This document shows positions 33,464 through 41,260 of a DNA stretch of 64,000 nucleotides, piece by piece. The notes under the pieces are model-generated. The model searched no databases. It was not told the origin of the DNA and was given only the letters and a program-made list of their open reading frames with translations. This DNA is from an uncultured Acidobacteriia bacterium (GTDB taxonomy: Bacteria > Acidobacteriota > Terriglobia > Bryobacterales > Bryobacteraceae): the NCBI GenBank assembly GCA_903900705.1, contig CAIUOG010000091.1, positions 1 through 64,000 of the forward strand. Direction: 5' to 3'. How positions within the stretch are numbered: the stretch's first letter is position 1; each line of letters opens with the position of its first letter. The translations under genes and the position numbers were made by a program.

Positions 33464-34591
33464 ATGGCACTGGATCGTCGTGGATTCTTCAAGACCGTGG
33501 GTGCAACCGGTCTTCTGGCAGCGGGTGAGGTGACGAGCGAAACGGCGGCCCAGGCGGCTCCGCTCACGGAAAAAGAGAAGCTGGACCGGATTGCCTCCAA
33601 CACCTGGCCCATCCGCCATATTTTCAAGGGCTGGCCCAACGTCCGCCCCAACAAAGACGGCTCTCAGTCCGTCGCCCTCGTCAACAATCCGCTCGCGGAA
33701 AGCATGAAGAAGAAGTACGGGCAGATCACCATGCTCGACTTTCCGCAGTTCACCAAAGACCACTTCCCCGGCGTCACCCACATGGACCTGTTCTCCGGCT
33801 TGTTCGGCGACAATCCCGACGACAGCCAGTTCGTGGAACAGACCGGCATCTTCGACGGCAAGCCCCGCACCTCGCGTGAGTTCGACCCCTCCAGCGCCGC
33901 CGGTCGCAAGTGGCTTGACCGCATGGCCGCAAAGATGGCCGCCACCGGCACCACCTGCCAGCACATTTCCAACAACGCCCCCCTCGATCTCTGCGAACTT
34001 GACCCCAAGCTGCGCAAAGCCGGCGTGGAGGTGGCGAAGAAATGGATCGCGGGCGTGGCGATTCTGGGTGCGAAGTCCATGCGCGTGAACAGCGGCGGGC
34101 CCCGCATTGCGCCGCCCGCCATTCCTGATCCCGCCAGTGGGTATCCGAAGAACGATCTGCTCGCGAAGTACATCACCGCCTGCATCGAATCCTTCAAGGA
34201 AATGGCGGAATTCGGGGGCAAATACGGCGTTCGGGTCACCCTCGAAAACCACTGGGGACTCACCGCCAACCCCATCAACATCCGCGCCATCATCGACGGC
34301 GTGAACCACCCCTACTGCGAAGCCTCGCCCGATTTCTGCAACTGGGAACACGAGTACCTGATGTACAACGCGCTGAAGGACCTGGCGCCCTACGCTCACA
34401 CCAACGTGCACGCCAAATACTGGGACCGCTGGGGTGACAACAACGACATTCAGCGTTCCACGCGCATCATGCTGGCCTCCGGCTTCCGCGGCACCTTCGC
34501 GCTCGAGTACGAAACCGGCCCGTGGGATGGCGTGGAAGGCGCTCAGTACATCATGAAAGAGGTTCTGGCCGGCCTTTCGACGCCTGTCTGA
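33464..34591 (+). CDS. Tat-exported sugar phosphate isomerase/epimerase-like protein
   Basis: A xylose-isomerase-like TIM-barrel protein of 375 residues with a Tat leader at the N-terminus (DRRGFFKTVGATGLLAAG). The barrel shows MAATGTTCQHISNNAP, AKSMRVNSGG, GVRVTLENHWGLTANP with a candidate catalytic Glu, an acidic HPYCEASPDFCNW segment and the late NVHAKYWD and FALEYETGPWDG segments typical of AP-endonuclease-2-like folds. Such exported members are common in Acidobacteriota and Planctomycetota, with unknown substrates. It is monocistronic as far as visible. Confidence 0.83.
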   Translation: MALDRRGFFKTVGATGLLAAGEVTSETAAQAAPLTEKEKLDRIASNTWPIRHIFKGWPNVRPNKDGSQSVALVNNPLAESMKKKYGQITMLDFPQFTKDHFPGVTHMDLFSGLFGDNPDDSQFVEQTGIFDGKPRTSREFDPSSAAGRKWLDRMAAKMAATGTTCQHISNNAPLDLCELDPKLRKAGVEVAKKWIAGVAILGAKSMRVNSGGPRIAPPAIPDPASGYPKNDLLAKYITACIESFKEMAEFGGKYGVRVTLENHWGLTANPINIRAIIDGVNHPYCEASPDFCNWEHEYLMYNALKDLAPYAHTNVHAKYWDRWGDNNDIQRSTRIMLASGFRGTFALEYETGPWDGVEGAQYIMKEVLAGLSTPV

Positions 34592-34650
34592 TCCTCCGGC
34601 CACAAGAGCAAACCTGAATCCCCGCGCGCGGGAGTAGACTCAAGTCAGGT

Positions 34651-35178
34651 ATGAGCTCAAAGAACAAGCAACCAAAGCCGACCCAGAAGTACGGGACCGT
34701 GCGGAGCAATGTGCCGATCGCTCTTGGCTCCACCGCCCGTGAGGCAAGCGCCGCGCACCTGAACCAGATTCTCGCCGACACCATGACCCTGCGGGATCTC
34801 TACAAGAAGCACCACTGGCAGGTCTCCGGCCCGGCGTTCTACCAATTGCATCTGCTGTTTGACAAGCACTACGAAGAGCAAAGCGAACTGGTGGACACCA
34901 TTGCGGAACGCGTGCAGTTGCTGGGTGGCGTAGCCATCGCCATGGCGGCCGATGTGGCGGAAGCGACCGGCGTGCCCCGCCCGCCGAAAGACCGGGAAGA
35001 CCCCACAGTTCAGATTGCGCGTCTGCTGGAAGCGCACGACATCATCATCGCCGAAGCCCGCCGGTATGCGAAGGAAGCGAGCGAAGCGGGTGATGAAGGC
35101 ACCAACGACATGCTGATCAGCGACGTGGTCCGGACCAATGAACTGCAGGTCTGGTTCCTGAACGAACACGTCCTGTAA
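34651..35178 (+). CDS. dps: Dps-family ferritin-like protein
   Basis: A DNA-binding/iron-storage mini-ferritin of 175 residues. The ferroxidase signature is clear: LRDLYKKHHWQVSGPAFYQL with the His pair, then LLFDKHYEEQSELVDTIAER with the acidic residues. A basic N-terminal tail (MSSKNKQPKPTQKYG) could bind DNA. The helix around ARLLEAHDIIIAEARRYAKEA fits the C-terminal part of the four-helix bundle. The upstream ribosome site is weak (CAGG just before ATG). A small GC-rich hairpin (CCCGCGCGCGGG) lies in the 59-bp gap before it. Confidence 0.9.
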   Translation: MSSKNKQPKPTQKYGTVRSNVPIALGSTAREASAAHLNQILADTMTLRDLYKKHHWQVSGPAFYQLHLLFDKHYEEQSELVDTIAERVQLLGGVAIAMAADVAEATGVPRPPKDREDPTVQIARLLEAHDIIIAEARRYAKEASEAGDEGTNDMLISDVVRTNELQVWFLNEHVL

Positions 35179-35213
35179 GTGTGCGGCTTCGGCGCAACAG
35201 TAAACTAGCCTGT

Positions 35214-37112
35214 ATGCGCGGTGCTCTGATTTCTCTTGCGATGGTGGCGCCGGTCCTGTCGTGGGCGGCGCCCGCGCCTTCCCCCGTCACCTTCTACAAA
35301 CACATCGCGCCCATTGTTTATCAGAACTGCGCGCCCTGCCACCGGCCCGGTGAATCGGCGCCGTTTTCGCTGCTGAGTTACGACGACGTCAAACGGCACG
35401 CCCCGCAGATCGCCGCGGTGACAAAAAGCCGTTACATGCCACCGTGGCTGCCCGAACCCGGTCACGGCGACTTTGCCGAAGAGCGCCGCCTCACCGACGA
35501 ACAAATCCGCCTGATTCAGGACTGGGTGAAGGCCGGCATGCCCGCCGGGCCGCCGGTCAAAGGCCAGGCCCCGCCCACTTTTTCGAGCGAATGGCAGGCC
35601 GGCACGCCCGACCTGATTCTGCACGTCAGCAAGCCCTACCAGCTGGCCGCCACCGGGGGCGAAATCTTCTGGAACTTCATCATGCCCGTGCCCATCACTG
35701 CCACCCGCTGGGTGCGCGCCATGGAGGTCCGCCCCGGCAACCCGAAGGTCTTCCACCATGCCAACGTAGTGCTGGACCGCTCCGGCGCGGCCCGACGCCA
35801 GGAACTGGTTCCGGGCGAGGGCTTCTCCGGCATGGACCTCACCATCGAAGAAGAAACATTCGATCCCGACGGCCACTTCCTCTCGTGGAAGCCCGGCAGC
35901 AAACCGGTTGAAGCGGAAGAGGGTATGGCGTGGCGGGCAGACCCGGGGATGAATCTCGTCCTCAACGTCCACCTCCGCCCTTCCGGCAAGACCGAAATCA
36001 TCAATCCGGAAATCGGCCTGTATTTTACAGACCGGCCACAGACCAAGTTCCCCATGCTGCTGCAGCTGGAACATGACGGCATGATTGATATTCCGCCGGG
36101 CGAGAAGGACTTTTTGGTCACCGACGAGATGAAGGTCACCATGGATCTGAACGTCCTCGCCGTCTACCCGCATGCGCACTACCTGGGCAAGCTGATGGAA
36201 GGCTACGCCACTCTGCCAGACGGGACGAAGAAGTGGCTCGTCCGGATACCGGACTGGGACCTCAGCTGGCAGGGCGTCTACCGTTTGAAAAGCCCACTGT
36301 TCCTGCCCGCCGGCACGGTGGTTTCCATGCGCTTCCATTACGACAATTCGGCGGAGAACCCGCGCAATCCCAGCAACCCGCCGCGTGAGGTGAAGGGCGG
36401 CAATCAGGCCATCGACGAGATGAGCCACCTTTGGTTGCAGGTGCTGCCGGCGCAGGGCGGAGACCAGCGCGCGAAGCTTCAGGAATCCCTGGTCCGTCAG
36501 CGGCTCGAAAAGTACCCCGACGACTTCAGCGCCAATTACACGATGGGCGATCTGCTGCTGACCCAGGGCAACGCCCCCGCCGCCGCGGAGCACTTTGAAA
36601 AGGCCTCGAAGGCGGATCCGAACAGCGCCCTCGCCGCCACCGAATGGGGTATCGCGCTGTTCAGTTCTCAGAAACTTCCCGAAGCCGAAGCGCAGTTCAA
36701 ACGCGCTCTGGAGATCAACCCCGCCTACACGGACGCGCGGTACGATCTGGCCAGCGTGGAGGCCTCCGGCGCTAAATGGGAAGCCGCCGCGAACGATTTC
36801 CGTAAGGCGATGGAAGAGCGACCCGAAGATTCCCGCGCCCGCCAGCATCTGGGCGAAGTGCTGGTGCTGTGGGGGGATGAACTGTTTCGGGCGAACCGCG
36901 CGGAGCAGTCGCTCGCGCGCTACCGCGAAGCCTTGCAATACCGGCCCGGCGACGCGCAGTTGCACGGCAAGACCGGCGTCGCGCTGGCGCGGCTGGCGCG
37001 CCTCGACGAAGCGCAGGCGGAGTTCGAGACTTCCCTGCGAATCGATCCGAAATCCGAACCGGCAAAGCAAACCCTCGAAGTCCTGAAACTGATGAAGGCG
37101 CAGCCGAAGTAA
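35214..37112 (+). CDS. c-type cytochrome/PHM-like copper protein with C-terminal TPRs
   Basis: A 632-residue exported protein. A signal peptide (MRGALISLAMVAPVLSWAA) precedes a cytochrome domain with CAPCH and MPPW, then a PHM-like copper region (VFHHANVVLD, NVHLRPSG, YPHAHYLGK, MRFHYDNSAENP), and finally at least five TPR units from about residue 435 (YTMGDLLLTQGNAPAAAEHF onwards). The first two-thirds match the architecture of the protein at 7961. I use the ATG at 35214, which starts the signal peptide; the frame is open from 35181. It converges on the CRTAC1 gene 21 bp away. Confidence 0.85.
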   Translation: MRGALISLAMVAPVLSWAAPAPSPVTFYKHIAPIVYQNCAPCHRPGESAPFSLLSYDDVKRHAPQIAAVTKSRYMPPWLPEPGHGDFAEERRLTDEQIRLIQDWVKAGMPAGPPVKGQAPPTFSSEWQAGTPDLILHVSKPYQLAATGGEIFWNFIMPVPITATRWVRAMEVRPGNPKVFHHANVVLDRSGAARRQELVPGEGFSGMDLTIEEETFDPDGHFLSWKPGSKPVEAEEGMAWRADPGMNLVLNVHLRPSGKTEIINPEIGLYFTDRPQTKFPMLLQLEHDGMIDIPPGEKDFLVTDEMKVTMDLNVLAVYPHAHYLGKLMEGYATLPDGTKKWLVRIPDWDLSWQGVYRLKSPLFLPAGTVVSMRFHYDNSAENPRNPSNPPREVKGGNQAIDEMSHLWLQVLPAQGGDQRAKLQESLVRQRLEKYPDDFSANYTMGDLLLTQGNAPAAAEHFEKASKADPNSALAATEWGIALFSSQKLPEAEAQFKRALEINPAYTDARYDLASVEASGAKWEAAANDFRKAMEERPEDSRARQHLGEVLVLWGDELFRANRAEQSLARYREALQYRPGDAQLHGKTGVALARLARLDEAQAEFETSLRIDPKSEPAKQTLEVLKLMKAQPK

Positions 37113-37133
37113 CGTGCGTTGAAGTAGCCTGCG

Positions 37134-38753
37134 TTAAGGTTCCACCACCTCCAGAATCTGATCCGCCTTCACATCCGTCAGCGACTGCTTCCCGCCGCCG
37201 GGCCACTGAATCTCAATCCGCGGAATCACCGCCAGGCTCCCCACGCCGAAGTGAATACCGAAATCCGCAGACGACGCGTAGCCCGTGGTGGTGGTCATCT
37301 CGCCGTACTGTTTCCCGATCCGCACCTTCGCCCCCAGGCCATCCCGGTTTGATTTCGTGCCGCGCAGTCGCAGGATAATCCAGTGCTCCTTGCCCGGACT
37401 CACGTTCTCCCACAACTCGGCTGCCGTGCCGAGCGAGGAGACGACGGCATCCATCCGTCCATCGCCATTGAAGTCCGCAAACGCCGCGCCCCGGTGCGCC
37501 GCCGCGAGCGACAGCCCGGCTTCGGCCGAAACATCCTGAAATGTACCGCCATCGTTGGCGAAAATGCTGTTCCGCTCCCGGTAAACGGCGGGCTCGAACA
37601 TTTCCACCCTGTCGTTCACATGCGAATTCGCCGTGAACAGATCTTTCCAGCCGTCGTTATTGAAATCGAATAATCCCAGGCCCCAGCCGCTGTGCTTCAC
37701 CGCCAGCGAGCCAAGCTTCGATTGGTACGTGGCATCCACGAACACGCCTTTTCCAGCGTTGCGGAATAGCGGGTAAGTTTCCCCGGCGAGAGCCGTCACA
37801 AAGGCATCGGGAAGCCCGTCGTTGTCGTAGTCTTTGAACTCCACGCCCATGCTGGCCACCGGCTTTCCGGCGTCCCGCAGTGCCGTGCCGGCCAGCAGCC
37901 CCACCTCTTCGAACGTCCCGTTCCCTTTGTTGTGGAACAGGAAGTTCGGCATGTTGTCGTTCGTGACAAAGACGTCGGGGTAGCCGTCCTGGTCGTAGTC
38001 GGCAAAGGCCACGCTCATACCCCGCCCCGCGAATGCCGCGATGCCCGCTTTCACGGAGACATCTTCGAACGTCCCGTCGCCCTTATTGCGATAGAGCGTG
38101 CCGGCGAGGCCCTCGAAGTATTTCGGATGGCAGTAGATTCGCACGCCGCGCGCCTGGTCGCCGCAGAACCGGTCATAGGCGGGCGACCATTTCGCGTAGT
38201 GCACCACCCAGAGATCGGCGTGGCCATCCCGGTCATAATCGAACCAGCCCGCCGCCACCGCCCATTCACCGCTCCGGATGCCGGACTTCGCCGTCACATC
38301 CTCAAACTTCCCTCCCCCCAGGTTGCGGTACAAAATGTTGCGGTTCACGCCCGCCACAAAGAGATCGGCGCGCCCGTCATTGTCGAAATCCGCCACCGCC
38401 GCGCCCATCGAATAGCCCGCCCCGGCCACGCCAGCCGATTCGGTGACATCCCGAAACTTCATGCCGCCTTCATTGCGATAAAGCCGGTTCCAATACTTCG
38501 GGGAAGACTTCTCCAGCGAAGGAATCTCCGCGCCGTTCGTGAAGTAAATGTCGGGCCTGCCGTCGCCATCGAAGTCGAAGACCGCAATGCCGCCGGGCAT
38601 GGTTTCAATCATGTGCTTACGATCCGTGGGGCTGTTCTCCAGGACAAAGGAAATACCGGCGCTCGCGGCCACTTCGCGGAAGCGGATGGCGGGCACCGCC
38701 GCCAGCAATCCCCCGCAAAGAACCAGCATGCCAATTCGACTTCCTGCGATCAT
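37134..38753 (-). CDS. CRTAC1-type FG-GAP repeat protein with ASPIC/UnbV domain
   Basis: An exported beta-propeller protein of about 539 residues. After a signal peptide (MLVLCGGLLAAVPA) come repeated FG-GAP/VCBS units with calcium-type loops DFDGDGRPD, DFDNDGRAD, DYDRDGHAD, DYDQDGYPD, DYDNDGLPD, DFNNDGWKD and DFNGDGRMD. The C-terminal 80 residues are an ASPIC/UnbV domain (GLGAKVRIGKQYGEMTTTTG, then IEIQWPGGGKQSLTDVKADQ). I use the ATG at 38753; the open frame extends to 38846 but is antisense to the GNAT gene that starts 6 bp away. Such proteins often travel with TPR proteins and TonB receptors, both found just downstream here. Confidence 0.88.
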   Translation of the reverse strand: MIAGSRIGMLVLCGGLLAAVPAIRFREVAASAGISFVLENSPTDRKHMIETMPGGIAVFDFDGDGRPDIYFTNGAEIPSLEKSSPKYWNRLYRNEGGMKFRDVTESAGVAGAGYSMGAAVADFDNDGRADLFVAGVNRNILYRNLGGGKFEDVTAKSGIRSGEWAVAAGWFDYDRDGHADLWVVHYAKWSPAYDRFCGDQARGVRIYCHPKYFEGLAGTLYRNKGDGTFEDVSVKAGIAAFAGRGMSVAFADYDQDGYPDVFVTNDNMPNFLFHNKGNGTFEEVGLLAGTALRDAGKPVASMGVEFKDYDNDGLPDAFVTALAGETYPLFRNAGKGVFVDATYQSKLGSLAVKHSGWGLGLFDFNNDGWKDLFTANSHVNDRVEMFEPAVYRERNSIFANDGGTFQDVSAEAGLSLAAAHRGAAFADFNGDGRMDAVVSSLGTAAELWENVSPGKEHWIILRLRGTKSNRDGLGAKVRIGKQYGEMTTTTGYASSADFGIHFGVGSLAVIPRIEIQWPGGGKQSLTDVKADQILEVVEP

Positions 38754-38759
38754 GCGTTT

Positions 38760-39227
38760 ATGCCCTTTCGTATCCGGCAGGCCTCGTTGGGGGATGCCGC
38801 CACCGTCTGCGCCCATCGTCGCGCCATGTTTTCGGACATGGGTCATCAGGACGAAGCGGCCTTAGATGCCATGATCACAGAGTTTCTCCCCTGGGTGGAA
38901 AAACAGATGTCGGCGGGCCATTACCTCGCCTGGTTTCTCACAACCAACAGCGGCGAAATCGTGGCTGGTCTGGGCCTCTGGCTGATGGACTGGCCCCCGC
39001 ACATGATCGCTCCCGCGAAGCCCCGCGCCAACATTCTGAACGTTTACACACATCCGGAATTCCGTCGCCTCGGCCTCGCCCGCCGGTTGATGGATACTGC
39101 CCTCGAACACTGTCGCGCCCACGGCATCCGCAACATCATCCTGCACGCCAGCCCGGCGGGCCGCGCCCTCTATGCGGCCATGGGCTTCAGCCAGACCAAC
39201 GAAATGCGGCTCATTCTCGAAGACTGA
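38760..39227 (+). CDS. GNAT-family N-acetyltransferase, first of a tandem pair
   Basis: A 155-residue single-domain GNAT beginning MPFRIRQASLGDAATVCAHRR. The acetyl-CoA site is in VYTHPEFRRLGLARRLMDTALEHC, and the C-terminal strand is LHASPAGRALYAAMGFSQTNEM. An open frame runs far upstream but there it is antisense to the CRTAC1 gene. No ribosome site is seen, so initiation may be leaderless. The start is 6 bp from the divergent CRTAC1 start, meaning promoters must lie inside the opposite coding regions. Its stop overlaps the next GNAT start (TGATG). Confidence 0.85.
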   Translation: MPFRIRQASLGDAATVCAHRRAMFSDMGHQDEAALDAMITEFLPWVEKQMSAGHYLAWFLTTNSGEIVAGLGLWLMDWPPHMIAPAKPRANILNVYTHPEFRRLGLARRLMDTALEHCRAHGIRNIILHASPAGRALYAAMGFSQTNEMRLILED

Positions 39228-39715
39228 TGGAAAACCTCACATCTTTCCGAATCCGCCCGGCGGACCTTGCCGACGAAGACAGCATCTGCGCACACCGCCG
39301 CCTCATCTTCGAAGAAGAGGGCTATCACGATGCCGCCGCCTCCGAAGCGATGGACCAGGCGTTCCGCCCCTGGCTGCGCCGGCACCTCGCCGCCGGAACC
39401 TATCGCGGCTGGCTGGCCGAATCCGAAGCAACGGGTGAGATCGCCGCCGGCGTCGGCCTCTGGATTCTCGACTGGCCTCCGCACCTGCACGCCCCTGGCA
39501 CACCCCGCGCCCGGGTCCTGAACGTTTACACCGCGCCGGAATACCGGAGGCGTGGCCTCGCCCGCCAGTTGCTGCGGGCCGCCCTGGATTGGTGCACCAC
39601 CCAGAACATTTCCGGCCTGATGCTGCAAACCACTACTGTGGCGCGTGGCGTCTACGAGTCGCTGGGCTTCCGGCCCGTGAACGAACTGCGCCTGTTTCTG
39701 CCGCCTGGCGCCTAG
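39227..39715 (+). CDS. GNAT-family N-acetyltransferase, second of a tandem pair
   Basis: A 162-residue GNAT clearly paralogous to its upstream neighbour: both share CAHRR near the start, a GVGLW/GLGLW then LDWPPH/MDWPPH segment, NVYT-PE-RR-GLAR in the acetyl-CoA site and a final GF--NE-RL. The pair therefore arose by tandem duplication. Start and stop overlap as TGATG, giving translational coupling. Acceptor substrates are unknown; the LDWPPH insertion seems characteristic of this pair. Confidence 0.87.
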   Translation: MENLTSFRIRPADLADEDSICAHRRLIFEEEGYHDAAASEAMDQAFRPWLRRHLAAGTYRGWLAESEATGEIAAGVGLWILDWPPHLHAPGTPRARVLNVYTAPEYRRRGLARQLLRAALDWCTTQNISGLMLQTTTVARGVYESLGFRPVNELRLFLPPGA

Positions 39716-39724
39716 ATTCCGGGA

Positions 39725-41260
39725 TTAGTTCCCAGGTGGCGTGATCTGCGCTTCCCGCGCCGCCTCTTCCTTCTGGTCCTGATTCTTCTTCTGCAGTTCC
39801 TGATACTGCGCCATGGCGGTTTGTGCCTTTTGGGCGTTCCCCGCCGCCTGGTATGCGCGCGCCAGCTGATAGTGCAGGCTGCCATCGTCATCCAGTTCCT
39901 GCGCTTTTTCGAGGTGCGGCACCGCTTCCGTGAACTTGCCGGTGCGGGACAGGGCCAGCCCCAGAGAAGCATCCGCCGCGCGCATCTTCGGATCCCGCGC
40001 CAGCGCCGTCCTCAGATACGGCACGGCCTTTTCCGGCTCTTCGAGGCGCAGCCAGCTGTCACCGGTGGTGAAATTCATCTCCGGCGATTTCGGCTCGCGC
40101 TGCAACACCTTTTCAGCCTCCGCAATGGCCGACTTGTAGTCCGCCGCGAGGAAGTAAGACACCGCCAGTTCATGCAGCAGCCGTGTGTTTCCCGGCGCCA
40201 GTTCCAGGGCCGCTTTCCACTCTTTCACGGATTCCAGATGCTGGTTCTGATCGCGCGCAATCTCGGCGCGCAACTGGTGAATTTCCACTGACGGCGGCAA
40301 CTGGCCGAGCCGGAACAGCGCCTGCAGAGAAAGTTCGTTGGCCGCCTTTGCCCGCCAGAACAGCGGCTCCGCGGTCGGTGCGGCGGTCTTCGGCAAAGCT
40401 GTGGCCTGCAGGTCGTGCCCGGCGAAGAACTGGCATTCGCCCGGATGCGCGGAGCAATCGGCCGGCGGCAGAGCCTGTTCTTTGGCGGATTCCGTTGCGG
40501 CCCACTCGGGATGCCCGGTCTTCTTGTACACATCCGCCAGCGCCGCATGAATCCCGTGCAGCCCCGGCAGCTTCTTCAGAGCCTCGCCGTAGAAGAAAAA
40601 AGCACTGCGGTACTGGTGACGCTGCACGCGCGTATCGGCAATCAGAGCCGCGAGGTACGGGGACTGCGCGTCCAGCTTCTGCAGCCGTTCCAGCGCATCG
40701 GTGGCCATGGACTGGTAACTCATGCCGAGCCCGTACCAGGTGCGCGGATCATTGGGGAGCAATTCCGTGAGTTTCCGAAACTGTTCTGCGCCGGCGTCAT
40801 ACTGTCCGCTGGAATTCAGCGCATCGGCCAGCATCCCGCGGGCGTCCGTGTTCCCCGGTTCCAGCGCGATCACTTTCTGCAGCGGCGCAATCGCCAGCGC
40901 ATTCTGGCCCAGCGCCATGCGGGCCGCTCCCAGCGAGACCAGCGCCGGCAGCATCTTTGGCTGCGTCTTTAGGATGGTTTCGAATACCGGGATCGCTTCC
41001 TTTTCGCGCCCGGCCATATGTTCCGCCATTCCCAGATTCAGCAGCAGCCCCGGATTTCCCGGCATGGCCGCCACCAGCTCTTTGTAAAGAGGAATGGCCT
41101 CTTCAAACCGCCCGGACGACATCAGCTGCTTCGCCCGCTGCGACTTCTCCGCCGGGTCTTCGCCGGCCCGCGGACCCTGCGCCGCAAATAGAAAAACGGG
41201 CAGCACTGCAAGAAGCAGTGCCACCCGTCTTTTACCGCAAACGTTGTTTGCTGTTACCAC
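39725..41260 (-). CDS. exported TPR-repeat protein coupled to TonB receptor 2
   Basis: A 511-residue protein of about ten tetratricopeptide repeats. The N-terminus (CGKRRVALLLAVLPVFLFAAQG) is a signal peptide or membrane anchor. TPR units are evident in FEEAIPLYKELVAAMPGNPG, EKAIPVFETILKTQPK-type, NALAIAPLQKVIALEPGN and PEKAVPYLRTALARDPK. The C-terminal tail is K/Q/E-rich. The likely start is a GTG at 41260 overlapping the receptor stop (GTGGTAA); a second GTG 33 bp on is possible. Coupling to the receptor suggests a scaffold or periplasmic partner of the same uptake system. Confidence 0.85.
   Translation of the reverse strand: MVTANNVCGKRRVALLLAVLPVFLFAAQGPRAGEDPAEKSQRAKQLMSSGRFEEAIPLYKELVAAMPGNPGLLLNLGMAEHMAGREKEAIPVFETILKTQPKMLPALVSLGAARMALGQNALAIAPLQKVIALEPGNTDARGMLADALNSSGQYDAGAEQFRKLTELLPNDPRTWYGLGMSYQSMATDALERLQKLDAQSPYLAALIADTRVQRHQYRSAFFFYGEALKKLPGLHGIHAALADVYKKTGHPEWAATESAKEQALPPADCSAHPGECQFFAGHDLQATALPKTAAPTAEPLFWRAKAANELSLQALFRLGQLPPSVEIHQLRAEIARDQNQHLESVKEWKAALELAPGNTRLLHELAVSYFLAADYKSAIAEAEKVLQREPKSPEMNFTTGDSWLRLEEPEKAVPYLRTALARDPKMRAADASLGLALSRTGKFTEAVPHLEKAQELDDDGSLHYQLARAYQAAGNAQKAQTAMAQYQELQKKNQDQKEEAAREAQITPPGN

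Noticed and set aside
35205-37070. 621-codon minus-strand frame opposite the cytochrome/TPR protein
   Set aside because: It is a codon-bias shadow; the plus-strand protein has CxxCH and TPR motifs.
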